NCBI RefSeq assembly: GCF_000719515.1
Contig: NZ_JOGR01000016.1
Location: 1-64,000 of the forward strand
Origin: Glycomyces sp. NRRL B-16210
Lineage (GTDB): Bacteria > Actinomycetota > Actinomycetes > Mycobacteriales > Micromonosporaceae
DNA: 64,000 bases
Direction: 5' to 3'
Every line of letters starts with the position of its first letter. The stretch's first letter is position 1. Made by a program: the position numbers and the translations under genes. Positions 25,625-33,847 of the stretch are shown one piece after another. The notes under the pieces were generated by a model. It ran no database searches. It was not told the DNA's origin and worked only from the letters and a program-made list of their open reading frames with translations.

Positions 25625-26218
25625 TCAGAGGCGGTCGACGACCTGGACGTGGCCGGGCGCGTACGAGGCCAGGCGCGCGAGGAGCTGCTGCGGTTCGAGC
25701 GCGAAGTCCTTGCAGCGCACCGCCAGGTCGAATCCGGCGACGAGTCCCTCGGTGGCGCGGTTGGCCTCGCGCAGCACCGAGCGGCCGAGGAAGCCGGGCC
25801 GGTCGGAGCCGCCGCGCCCGAGGTAGACGTCGGTGGCGAGCAGGAGGAAGGCGCTGCCGCGGCGGCGCGAGCCGACGTTGATCGCGGCGAGTTCCTCGAC
25901 GTTGCTCCAGGGGATGAGGAGGCTCTTGCCGAAGCCGGGCCGCACGCGCAGGCCGAAGTGGTTGACCATGAGCCTCGGGGGGCGCACGAGCGGGACGAGG
26001 AAGCAGACGGCGCCGATCACGGCGATGACGGTGAAGAAGCCGGGCAGGGCGGCGACCGGGTTGGGCTCGCCGGAGTCGAGGGTGCCCGGTTCGGTGCGCA
26101 CGAGCCCGACGAGCGCGGCGATGACGGTCGAGCAGGCCAGCGCGTAGAGCACGAGGGACGAGATCCGACGGGAGGGGGAGCTGGGCTCGACGACGATCCA
26201 CTCAGAGCTTCTTCGCAC
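25625..26218 (-). CDS. Two-TM membrane protein with bacterial PH-like domain
   Basis: A 197-residue protein with two TM segments (about 20-40 and 58-78) followed by a cytoplasmic beta-rich domain of about 115 residues. The patterns NHFGLRVRP and SLLIPWSNVEEL are typical of bacterial PH-like domains, which often act in membrane-associated assemblies. GGAGG lies 6 nt before GTG 26218, and TAGAGT (26238-26243) would be a -10 box giving a short leader. It is upstream of and co-directional with disA, with a 226-bp gap. Confidence 0.6.
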   Translation of the reverse strand: MRRSSEWIVVEPSSPSRRISSLVLYALACSTVIAALVGLVRTEPGTLDSGEPNPVAALPGFFTVIAVIGAVCFLVPLVRPPRLMVNHFGLRVRPGFGKSLLIPWSNVEELAAINVGSRRRGSAFLLLATDVYLGRGGSDRPGFLGRSVLREANRATEGLVAGFDLAVRCKDFALEPQQLLARLASYAPGHVQVVDRL

Positions 26219-26265
26219 AGCTCACCTCCGAGACGCAACTCTAGCGATGCGTATCGATCCGTGCC

Positions 26266-26324
26266 ACGTGCGTCAGGGCCGCGGGTGCGGCCGGCCCGGC
26301 CGCACCCGCGGCCCTGACGCACGT
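26266..26324. terminator. Perfect 59-bp palindrome ending at a stop codon
   Basis: Two 29-nt arms beginning ACGTGCGTCAGGGCC are exact complements around one central base, the longest perfect inverted repeat seen in the window. It directly abuts the stop codon at 26325 of the minus-strand hydrolase and should terminate it. No T-run follows. Confidence 0.75.
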
Positions 26325-27158
26325 CTACGGCTGCCGAGCGAAGCGGCGGACGGCCTCGGCGAGGGCGCGCGGCCGGTCGATCGGGATGAGGGTGCCGCAT
26401 TCGTCGAGCTCCACGAGTTCGGCGCCGGGGAGGAGTTCGGCGAGGCGGCGGCCGTGCTCAGGGGGCATCATCCGGTCCTGCCGGCCCCAGACGACGAGCG
26501 CCCGCCCCGGGTAGTCGGGGAGCCGCTCGGCGGCTTCGAGCATCGCTTCGCGCCGGGTGGCCTTGAGGTACTTGACGAGGTCGGCCCGCGCGGCGCGGTC
26601 GGAGCGCAGCGGCCGCAGCCAGGAGTCGGTGAGGTCGTCGGGGACGCCTTTGAAGGACATGACGGCGTAGCCGGTGCCCGGGATGCGGCGCATCGGGCGC
26701 GGGGTGAGCGCCAGGGCGATCGCGCGGAGGCCGCCGGGGATCTTCGCGGCGGTCGCGAGCAGCGTGCCGCCCGATTTCGGCGGGTAGTTGTCGAACGCCT
26801 CGCATCCGGCGATGACCATGCGGCCCACGCGTTCGGGGCGCTCGGCGACGAGCTGCTGGAGGCGCCCGGAGTCGTTCTCGACGAACACGGTGTCGCCGGG
26901 CAGGTCGAGTGCGTCGGCGAACTCGCCGATCAGGAGCGCGGCGGTCCGCGGCGAGAAGTCGGCGTCGGGCCGCAGCGCGACGGCGTGGCTGCCGTAGGGC
27001 AGGGTCGGGGCGATGACGCGGTGGTCGGCGGCCAGGTCGGCGGCGACCTCCCGCCAGACGTTCGCCGACTGCAAGAGCCCGTGCAGCAGCAGGACGACGG
27101 GTCCCGAACCGGTGTCCTCATAGGACACCGGACCGAGGGAGAGCTCGACGACAGGCAT
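26325..27158 (-). CDS. Alpha/beta-fold hydrolase with atypical catalytic residues
   Basis: A 277-residue alpha/beta hydrolase. The oxyanion-hole region is LLLHGLLQS (about 23-31). The nucleophile elbow reads ENDSG, placing Asp where Ser or Asp acts in this fold, and an acidic residue lies in WGRQDRMMPPEHG. The usual C-terminal catalytic His position reads ECGTLIPIDRP, with Thr instead of His. Some actinobacterial relatives share this SRTFVP/CGTLIP-type end, so it may be a subfamily trait. Substrate unknown. The start has GGAAAGG 6 nt upstream. It ends against a 59-bp palindrome. Confidence 0.78.
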   Translation of the reverse strand: MPVVELSLGPVSYEDTGSGPVVLLLHGLLQSANVWREVAADLAADHRVIAPTLPYGSHAVALRPDADFSPRTAALLIGEFADALDLPGDTVFVENDSGRLQQLVAERPERVGRMVIAGCEAFDNYPPKSGGTLLATAAKIPGGLRAIALALTPRPMRRIPGTGYAVMSFKGVPDDLTDSWLRPLRSDRAARADLVKYLKATRREAMLEAAERLPDYPGRALVVWGRQDRMMPPEHGRRLAELLPGAELVELDECGTLIPIDRPRALAEAVRRFARQP

Positions 27159-27298
27159 TGTGGACCTTTCCGGATCGATCTCGTCGCCGCTCCGAAGCGA
27201 ATCCGCTTGAGCGGCATGCGACTCGACTGTAACTCCCGATCCCGCCGGAGGCGGCGACCCGATTGCGCGAACCGTGCGGTCTCGCTCACCGGCGGCCC

Positions 27299-28459
27299 TC
27301 AGCACGGGCGATCGGACCTGTCGGCCTCCAGGATCCGGGCGGCGACGTCCTTGACCGGCTCGGCGTCCGCGAAGCGCTCGGCGAGCAACCGCGCGCCGAT
27401 CGCGTTCCAGGGCTTGAACTTCGAGCGCTTCGACTTGAAGCCGACGACCGTGCCGAGCACGCGGCCGGTGGCCGCGTCCGACACCCGCACCCGCTGCGTG
27501 CCGATGACCACCGCGAAGTCCAGGAACCGCCCGGCGACCTTGCGCCGGACGGGCCTCGCCGTCGGCGCCGGGTCCAGGACGCTTCCGGACGCGAACGCGA
27601 AGATGCCCAGCACGATCGCGGTGAGCACCAGGACCGGGTACACCCACGCGCGCGGATCGAGGTCCTCCCCGGGCGTGCTCGTCATGTCCCTGGACCAGAA
27701 CGAGCCCACCCCGATCGCCGACCCGATCACGACCGTGACGAGCGCGGGGAAGTGCGGCCGCGTCAGCAGCAGGTCCGCGGCGGACTGGACCGGGTTCCGG
27801 CGCAGCAGCCACCGCACCATCAGCCGCAGGCGCCGCACCCGCTGCACGGCGGGAAGCGTGAGCAGCAGCCCCGCCAGCAGGAACACCAGCGCCAGCCCGA
27901 GGCACCACCAGCGCGGCGACTGCCAGGCCGGGCACGCCTGGCCGCAGCTGTACCGCCACGAGCTGTCGAGCAGGTCCGCCATCAGGCTGACGACCACCGC
28001 CGGGCCGACCGCGGCCACCGCCCACCGGGTGGTCCGCGCGCTCGACTGCGTCAGGTCGTGCGTGGCCATGGCGAGGTTCAGCGCGTAGAACAGCGACAGC
28101 ACCGCCGGGCCGAGCACCGTGCCGCACAGGGAGAGGCCGAGCAGGACCCGGCCGGGGGTGTCGGAGTTCCCGGCGAGCCTCGCGTACAGGAACGCGCAGA
28201 TGACCAAGGCGCACATGGCGTAGAAAAGCGTCTTGACGACCGAGGTGGGGTCGATGTGCCGGTAGCGGGTGGCCGACCGGCCGTGCCCTTTGGGGCGGTG
28301 CTGCTGGCGCTCCAGGTACAGCACGAGCCCGGTGAAGGCGAAACCGGCCAGGACCGCCGCGAGCGAGCCGTACATCTGCGCGGCCGGGCCCGACTCCGAC
28401 AGCGACACGGTCTGCGCGGCGAGGGTGGATCCTGTCGGCGGGCCCGGGTACGAGTGCAT
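27299..28459 (-). CDS. Seven-TM membrane protein of unknown function
   Basis: A 386-residue membrane protein that is not recognised. About seven TM segments span residues 30-285, with a two-Cys extracytoplasmic loop (SCGQACPAW). A cytoplasmic C-terminal domain of about 100 residues reads like a small beta-barrel (VVIGTQRVRVSDAATGRVLGTVVGFKS) followed by a basic KRSKFKPW patch. ATG 28459 is supported by AAGGAG 6 nt upstream; the frame continues upstream without conserved features. It is co-directional with the hydrolase at 26325 but 140 bp away. Confidence 0.6.
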   Translation of the reverse strand: MHSYPGPPTGSTLAAQTVSLSESGPAAQMYGSLAAVLAGFAFTGLVLYLERQQHRPKGHGRSATRYRHIDPTSVVKTLFYAMCALVICAFLYARLAGNSDTPGRVLLGLSLCGTVLGPAVLSLFYALNLAMATHDLTQSSARTTRWAVAAVGPAVVVSLMADLLDSSWRYSCGQACPAWQSPRWWCLGLALVFLLAGLLLTLPAVQRVRRLRLMVRWLLRRNPVQSAADLLLTRPHFPALVTVVIGSAIGVGSFWSRDMTSTPGEDLDPRAWVYPVLVLTAIVLGIFAFASGSVLDPAPTARPVRRKVAGRFLDFAVVIGTQRVRVSDAATGRVLGTVVGFKSKRSKFKPWNAIGARLLAERFADAEPVKDVAARILEADRSDRPC

Positions 28460-28824
28460 GGGACGCTCCTTGACCTCACGGCTCCCGCAACCGGGTTCGA
28501 CCAGCACCGCCGAGGATCACCGGCCGGGCATGGGCGGCGCGTGATCGGGTTCGGGGCGGTCGAGCCGGATCGAAGCGGTTCGGCTGCATGGGAAGAGGGG
28601 CATCAGGCTAACCGTCCCGTGCCACCCGCGGCGCCCCGTTCATCCGTACGTGGCGGGCATGTCCGCCGACCGCAGCCTCGGCGACAGCGGTCGGCACACG
28701 CGGTTTCGCTATGTCGGCGGCGGTCTCTCGCCGCGGCGACTGTTCGACCTCCTGACAGCCGGTTCGCTACGCCTGGGGCGCTTTGACCTCCCCGGGAGCT
28801 GTGCCTTCGCTTGCGGTCGCCGAC

Positions 28825-28830
28825 TAGGGT
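28825..28830 (+). promoter_or_regulatory. -10 box (TAGGGT) for the permease-like gene; only feature seen in 28460-28894
   Basis: TAGGGT fits TANNNT and would start transcription near 28837, leaving a leader of about 58 nt before ATG 28895. No matching -35 is evident. The rest of this divergent 435-bp gap holds no supported gene. Confidence 0.4.
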
Positions 28831-28894
28831 GGGATGGCCTACGTCACTTTCCATGGCGAGTTGCCGCCCGGACCACCACGGAATCGGAGTGCAG

Positions 28895-30520
28895 ATGTCG
28901 ACTTCTCCCGCCCCCCAAGAGATCCCGCCACCGCAGCCGCCCCAGCCTCCTCAGCCGCCGACCGGCGGCGGCCGCGCGCTCTTCGGCTGGCTCCTGCTCA
29001 TCGTCCCGCTCGTCGCACTGGTCTACGCCTACGTGCTGCCCACGCTCCGAGCGATCGACGAAAGCACGAGATCCGGAAGCGGCTTCGGGGCCGAAGGCGC
29101 GCCCGTCGGCGGCGAGAACTACTCGAAGCTCTTCGGCGACCAGGCCTTCCTCGAAGGCGTGCTCACCTACGGACTGGTCGCCCTCGGCTCGGCCCTCAGC
29201 GGCGCGGTCGTCGCCTTCCTCGTCGCCTGGTGCGTCCACCTCGCCGGACGCGGCGTGCGCCTCGCCGGCCGGATCATCGCGGTCCTGGCCGCCCTCTCCT
29301 TCGCCCCCCTCGCCTGGACCGTCGCTCTCAAGGCCGACGAGTTCGAGCGGTTCACCGAACCCGGCTCGCAGATGGCCGAAGCGGTCTCCCTGTCCTCCTG
29401 GGTCGCGATCGCCTCGGGCACCGTCTTCGGCATCGGCCTCCTGGTCGGCCTCGCGGCCTTCCGCGGCGGCGCCGACACCGGCAGACGCGTCGGCACCGTT
29501 CTGGCAGCCGCCGGCCTGACCGGCCTCGCGATCCTCGCCGCGGGCCTCCAGGCCTACACCTTCAGCGCCCTGACGGGCCTGCGGCCGACCAGCCCGCTCG
29601 CCCACGTCTACGGCATCAGCTTCCGCAATGCCGACTTCGGCCTCGGACAGGCCGCCTCGGTCGCGGTGCTCGTCCCCTTGGCGCTCTTGGGACTCGCCGC
29701 CGCGTTCCTGGTCATCGGCGCGCGAGTGCGCATCGACATCGCACCCGGACCCGAGCAGCCGCGCCCGTTCCGCGCCGGCCCCGGGATCGGCGCGATCGTG
29801 CTCCTCGCACTGTTCGCGACCGGGACGCTCATGACCCTGTGGCCGTGGCTCTCCCGGATCGGCGACGGCTCGGCCGAACCGTACGAGTCCGGCACCGTCC
29901 TGTCGAACACGTGGGGAACCGCGCTGGTGACCACCGGGATCGGGTTCGCGGCGGCGCTGGCCGGCGCCATCGCGATCGGGACGCTCCGGCCCCTCGGCGA
30001 CAAGTCCCTGTGGCTGCTGCTGCCGTTCGCCCCTTGGCTTTTCGTCGGCTCCGGCCCGCTGGCCCTGTCGAACTACATGGGCCTGCGCGACGCGGAGGAC
30101 TACGGGACGTACATGAGCCTGGCCCCGCGCGCGTGGATCGCCGTTCCCGCGCTGTTCCTGCTCACCGCCCTGTTCTGGGGCCTGGAGAACCGCCGCCGCG
30201 CCATGCTCAACGAGGGCTGGTCGCCCGGGGCCGCCGGCGCCACGCTGTTCCGCGCGGGCTGGCCGCTGGCCGCCCTGGTCGGCCTGGCCGTGCTGGTCGC
30301 CAACGGCCAGGACTCGTACTGGCAGTCGCTGACCGGCCTGCCGGACCAGCCGAACGCCTGGGTCGCGATGGTCTCGAACCTGACGAGCCTCATGAACTTC
30401 GACGCCGGCTTCGGCGTGGGCGTCGGCTACCCGGTGGCGATCTTCCTCCCCCTCGCCGTGGCCGCCGTGGCCGCCGCGATCTGGTACCTGCCGCGAGTCG
30501 CCATCCACATCGGAAAGTAA
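28895..30520 (+). CDS. Twelve-TM permease-like protein, two-halved
   Basis: A 541-residue membrane protein with a Pro-rich start and about twelve TM segments. The first half (YSKLFGDQAFLEGVLTYGLV ... VRLAGRIIAVLAALSFAPLA) and the second half (ESGTVLSNTWGTALVTTGIG ... PLGDKSLWLLLPFAPWLFVG) each resemble the core of sugar ABC permeases of the MalF and MalG types, as if two permeases were fused. No clear EAA loop with its Gly is seen, and no binding protein or ATPase gene lies nearby. It could be a diverged ABC permease or an unrelated membrane protein. ATG 28895 is preceded by CGGAG. A terminator follows. Confidence 0.6.
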   Translation: MSTSPAPQEIPPPQPPQPPQPPTGGGRALFGWLLLIVPLVALVYAYVLPTLRAIDESTRSGSGFGAEGAPVGGENYSKLFGDQAFLEGVLTYGLVALGSALSGAVVAFLVAWCVHLAGRGVRLAGRIIAVLAALSFAPLAWTVALKADEFERFTEPGSQMAEAVSLSSWVAIASGTVFGIGLLVGLAAFRGGADTGRRVGTVLAAAGLTGLAILAAGLQAYTFSALTGLRPTSPLAHVYGISFRNADFGLGQAASVAVLVPLALLGLAAAFLVIGARVRIDIAPGPEQPRPFRAGPGIGAIVLLALFATGTLMTLWPWLSRIGDGSAEPYESGTVLSNTWGTALVTTGIGFAAALAGAIAIGTLRPLGDKSLWLLLPFAPWLFVGSGPLALSNYMGLRDAEDYGTYMSLAPRAWIAVPALFLLTALFWGLENRRRAMLNEGWSPGAAGATLFRAGWPLAALVGLAVLVANGQDSYWQSLTGLPDQPNAWVAMVSNLTSLMNFDAGFGVGVGYPVAIFLPLAVAAVAAAIWYLPRVAIHIGK

Positions 30521-30559
30521 TCGCAGGCCGGAACCCGGGTTCCGGCAGACAGGACGACA

Positions 30560-30593
30560 CGGGACGGCCCTCGTCGACACGGGGGCCGTCCCG
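30560..30593. terminator. Terminator hairpin after the permease-like gene
   Basis: CGGGACGGCCC and its complement enclose a 12-nt loop, 40 nt after the stop at 30520. Confidence 0.65.
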
Positions 30594-30740
30594 GTCCGCG
30601 CCAAACGCCGGTCCATCCCCGTGAAACCGAAGTGGACGACCCCGAAATGTGTTTGGGTGAGCACATTGCGCTTTTCAGCGCTGCCGACGACTTGCCCGAT
30701 CAGCGAACACACTGCCTCACGGCAGAAACGGAGTCATCCA

Positions 30741-31808
30741 ATGACGGCACGGCAACGGACCTCGCGGCTGCGCATGCGCGCGTTCATGATCGCCATTCCA
30801 GCGGCCGTAGGCCTCGTCGCGGGCCTGATGATGTGGCACCCGAGCGGCGCCTACGCGCAGAGCGCCCCGGTCGGATTGGGAACGGCCGCCGACTTCTCGG
30901 TCCTGGCGGGCTCGACCGTCACCAACACCGGAGACACCTTCCTCGAACAGAACCTCGGCGTGCACCCCGGCAGCACCGCCCCGGGCTTCCCGCCCGGCGA
31001 GGTCGGCGGCGCGATCCACCTCGCGGACGCGGTCGCCGAACAGGCGAAACTCGACCTCACCACCGCCTACAACGATGCGGCGGGACGCACCCCGTTCGTC
31101 TCCCTGCCCGCCGAACTCGGCGGATCGACCCTGACACCCGGCATCTACCGGATCGCCGCGGCGCAACTTACCGGCCAACTGACACTCGACCTCCAGGAGA
31201 ACCCGGAGGCCGTCTTCATCTTCCAGATCGACTCGACGCTCATCACCGCCTCGAACAGCAGCGTCATCTTCATCAACGGCTCCTCGCCGTGCAACGTCTA
31301 CTGGCAGGTCGGCAGCTCGGCGACGCTCGGCACCGGATCGGACTTCATCGGGAACATCATGGCCTCGACCGCGATCACCATGAACACCGGCGCGACCCTC
31401 GAAGGCCGCGCGCTCGCGCAGACCGCCGCGGTGACGCTCGACGACAACACCATCACCGAACCGGAGTGCGCACCCGACGTGCCCCCGTCCCCGACCACGG
31501 ACGCTCCTACGGACGGGCCCACCACCGACGGCCCGCCGACGGACGGCCCCACCGGCGGCCCGACCACGAACGGGCCCGGAGGCCCGACCTCCGGCGGTCC
31601 CTCCAACGGAGGCCCGGGCGACGGGAACGGTTCGGACGGGAACGGTTCGGACGGGAACGGTTCGGACTCCGGCTTCAAGCCGGGAGCCGGACTGGCGGCC
31701 ACCGGCGGCGGGGCGTGGCCGGTCATCGTGACCGCGGGACTCGCGCTGGCCGCGGTCGGCGGCCTGTTCGTGCTCCTCGCCTGGCGCAGAGCCCGACTGG
31801 AGAGTTAG
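30741..31808 (+). CDS. DUF3494 ice-binding-like surface protein with sortase-E-type tail
   Basis: A 355-residue exported protein. A signal peptide (about 1-39, ending SGAYAQSAP) precedes a DUF3494 domain (about 42-235), recognised by LGTAADFSVLAGSTVTNTG, GVHPGSTAPGFPPG and SNSSVIFINGSSPCNVYWQV, the beta-solenoid fold of ice-binding proteins and related adhesins. A Thr/Pro/Gly stalk and three exact NGSDG repeats follow. The end is LAATGGG, a hydrophobic helix and RRAR, the plan of a wall-sorting signal of the LAxTG type used by class E sortases. Whether it binds ice is unknown: the domain also occurs in non-cold bacteria. CGGAG lies 8 nt before the ATG. Confidence 0.85.
   Translation: MTARQRTSRLRMRAFMIAIPAAVGLVAGLMMWHPSGAYAQSAPVGLGTAADFSVLAGSTVTNTGDTFLEQNLGVHPGSTAPGFPPGEVGGAIHLADAVAEQAKLDLTTAYNDAAGRTPFVSLPAELGGSTLTPGIYRIAAAQLTGQLTLDLQENPEAVFIFQIDSTLITASNSSVIFINGSSPCNVYWQVGSSATLGTGSDFIGNIMASTAITMNTGATLEGRALAQTAAVTLDDNTITEPECAPDVPPSPTTDAPTDGPTTDGPPTDGPTGGPTTNGPGGPTSGGPSNGGPGDGNGSDGNGSDGNGSDSGFKPGAGLAATGGGAWPVIVTAGLALAAVGGLFVLLAWRRARLES
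31623..31667 (+). repeat. Three perfect 15-bp tandem repeats in the stalk
   Basis: GGGAACGGTTCGGAC is repeated three times without a mismatch and encodes GNGSD units. Perfect nucleotide identity suggests recent slippage, so the stalk length may vary between strains. Confidence 0.9.
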
Positions 31809-32239
31809 CCGAGGGCAGCCGGCCCGCTCGTGAGCGGACCGGCTGCCCGTTCGGGACTCCTGGAAGGGACCGATGCTGGACCGCTCGATAACGTTGCGGC
31901 CCTGGACAGTTCGGCCTTGACCTCGTGGGCGTCCCGCTGCATGTGGTACCGGAAGTGGACGTTCGATCCGGTGAAGGGCGTCTCGGGATCGACCAGGAAG
32001 AGCCGGTCCTGGATCTGGCGGGCCTCGACGGCGACCGTCGCCCCGTCGACCTCGACGCTCCAGGTCGTGTTCGATCCGAGGCTGAATTCAAGGGCGATCA
32101 ACGCGATCGCCTCGCCGAGCGTGACCACTTGCGGCAGTAGAATAGTCGTGGCGTGACTGTCGACATCGTCGCCCATGGAGACCGAGTCGCGGTCGGCGGC
32201 GACACTGATGAAACCGCCGTCCGCGGAGGCATCGGACAT
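31805..32239 (-). CDS. Hypothetical protein convergent with the ice-binding-like gene
   Basis: A 144-residue soluble protein that is not recognised. After an acidic N-terminus (about 1-35) it forms a compact region, VVTLGEAIALIALEFSLGSN followed by beta-like segments (TTWSVEVDGATVAVEARQ, RLFLVDPETPF), then a Ser/Pro/Arg tail. GGAAGGAG lies 6 nt before ATG 32239. Its stop codon overlaps that of the gene on the opposite strand by 4 bp (31805-31808), and the hairpin within its last codons probably terminates both. Function unknown. Confidence 0.6.
   Translation of the reverse strand: MSDASADGGFISVAADRDSVSMGDDVDSHATTILLPQVVTLGEAIALIALEFSLGSNTTWSVEVDGATVAVEARQIQDRLFLVDPETPFTGSNVHFRYHMQRDAHEVKAELSRAATLSSGPASVPSRSPERAAGPLTSGPAALG
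31813..31848. terminator. Bidirectional terminator inside the end of the 31805 gene
   Basis: GGGCAGCCGGcCCGCTC pairs with GAGCGGaCCGGCTGCCC around GT, with one mismatch. It lies 5 nt beyond the plus-strand stop and within the last codons of the minus-strand gene. Confidence 0.7.
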
Positions 32240-32390
32240 AGAGGGCTCCTTCCAGAGAGAACTCGCCCGCAGGCTACCGCGACAACGCCGAGCCCGCAGC
32301 CCGCGCGGCTTTCCGCCCGAACGACCCACCACCGAAATCGCTGCACCGCAACGCAATCCCACCTGCAGGCAGCGGTTCCTGAGACGGCGA

Positions 32391-32419
32391 AGCGGGCCCC
32401 GGCTCTGCCGGGGCCCGCT
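32391..32419. terminator. purA terminator
   Basis: AGCGGGCCCCGG and its complement enclose CTCTG, 16 bp past the purA stop on the minus strand. Confidence 0.75.
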
Positions 32420-32434
32420 GCTTTGCTTGTGCTG

Positions 32435-33721
32435 TCAGATCATCGGGTGGCGGATGATGTTCTCTTCGCGTCCCGGGCCCACGCCCACGACGCTCACCCT
32501 TGCGCCGCAGAGCTCTTCGAGGCGCTCGATGTACGACTGGGCCGCGGCGGGAAGCTCGTCGAACTTGCGGCAGTGGCGCACGTCCTCGAACCAGCCGTCG
32601 TGGTACTCGTAGATCGGCTTCGCATGGTGCACACCGGTCTGCGTCATGGGCATCTCCTCCACGCGCTCACCGTCCACTTCGTACGCGACGCAGATCGGGA
32701 CCCGCTCGAGCTCGGAGAGCACGTCCAGTTTGGTCACGAACAGGTCGGTGATCCCGTTGACGCGCACCGCGTACCGGCCCAGCACCGCGTCGAACCAGCC
32801 GCAGCGGCGGCGGCGGCCGGTGGTCACGCCGTACTCCCCGCCCTTCTTGAGCAGGAACTCGCCGAACTCGTCGAACAGCTCGGTCGGGAACGGACCGGAG
32901 CCGACGCGGGTCGTGTAGGCCTTGATGATGCCGATCGAGGTGGTGATCTTGTTCGGCGCGATGCCGGTGCCCACGCACGCCCCGCCCGTGGTCGGGTTCG
33001 AGGAGGTCACGAACGGGTAGGTGCCGTGGTCCACGTCGAGCATGGTCGCCTGCGCGCCTTCGAGGAGCACGTTCTTGCCCGCGTCGAGCGCCTGGTTCAG
33101 CAGCAGGCGGGTGTCGGCGATGTACGGCTTCAGCCGCTCGGCGTAGGCCAGGTACTCCTCGACCACCGCGGCCGGGTCGATCGCCTTGCGGTTGTAGACC
33201 TTCACGAGGATCTGGTTCTTCTCGCGGAGGATCTGCTCCAGCTTGATGGAGAGGATCTTCGGGTCGAGCAGGTCCTGCACGCGGATGCCCTGGCGCGCGA
33301 CCTTGTCTGCGTAGGCCGGGCCGATGCCGCGGCCGGTGGTGCCGATGCGCGCGCCGCCCAGGTACCGCTCGACCACGCGGTCGAGGGCCCGGTGGTGGGG
33401 CATGATGAGGTGCGCGTCCGCCGAGAGCTTCAGGTTCGAGACGTCCACGCCGCCGGTGGTCAGCTCGTCGAGCTCGGCGATGAGGAACTTCGGGTCCACG
33501 ACCACGCCGTTGGCGATCACCGGGACCACGCCCGGGGTCAGGATGCCCACCGGGACGAGGTGGATGGCGTACTTGGTGCCGTCCGGCGTCACCACGGTGT
33601 GGCCCGCGTTGTTGCCGCCCTGGTAGCGCACGACGTAGTCCATCTCGGCGCCGAGCAGGTCGGTGACCTTCCCCTTGCCCTCGTCGCCCCACTGCGTTCC
33701 GACGACCGCGATCGCTGGCAT
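32435..33721 (-). CDS. purA: Adenylosuccinate synthetase
   Basis: The 428-residue enzyme joins IMP and aspartate using GTP, the first committed step of AMP synthesis. The N-terminal VVGTQWGDEGKGKVTDLLG holds the GTP loop with catalytic D13. The QGGNNAGHTVV motif (about 34-44) carries the catalytic His, and the aspartate loop TTGRRRRCGWFDAV is present. Length and motifs are normal. GGGAGGAT lies 6 nt before the ATG. A TAGGCT box at 33764-33769 on the minus strand could be its -10 element. A terminator follows. Confidence 0.97.
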   Translation of the reverse strand: MPAIAVVGTQWGDEGKGKVTDLLGAEMDYVVRYQGGNNAGHTVVTPDGTKYAIHLVPVGILTPGVVPVIANGVVVDPKFLIAELDELTTGGVDVSNLKLSADAHLIMPHHRALDRVVERYLGGARIGTTGRGIGPAYADKVARQGIRVQDLLDPKILSIKLEQILREKNQILVKVYNRKAIDPAAVVEEYLAYAERLKPYIADTRLLLNQALDAGKNVLLEGAQATMLDVDHGTYPFVTSSNPTTGGACVGTGIAPNKITTSIGIIKAYTTRVGSGPFPTELFDEFGEFLLKKGGEYGVTTGRRRRCGWFDAVLGRYAVRVNGITDLFVTKLDVLSELERVPICVAYEVDGERVEEMPMTQTGVHHAKPIYEYHDGWFEDVRHCRKFDELPAAAQSYIERLEELCGARVSVVGVGPGREENIIRHPMI

Positions 33722-33834
33722 CTGCCCATCCTCCCGGGAAGTTGATCACCCGATTACCTGGTAAGCCTACTTGCATTCATTTATCCGGGGTCTCAGCAGG
33801 GCTGAGCACTATGAATCGGGTCCCCGTCACACCG

Positions 33835-33840
33835 TAGGGT
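33835..33840 (+). promoter_or_regulatory. -10 box (TAGGGT) of a leaderless promoter
   Basis: TAGGGT ends 7 nt before GTG 33848 and overlaps the alternative GTG at 33839. This favours 33848 as the start. Confidence 0.5.
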
Positions 33841-33847
33841 GGCGGGC

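Noticed and set aside
26247..28088. 613-codon plus-strand frame opposite the hydrolase and 7-TM genes
   Set aside because: It is antisense to genes with good ribosome sites and motifs, and has a low-complexity composition.
30621..30740. In-frame extension of the ice-binding-like gene upstream of ATG 30741
   Set aside because: The signal peptide begins at 30741 with a ribosome site. The extra 40 codons are unlike any export signal.
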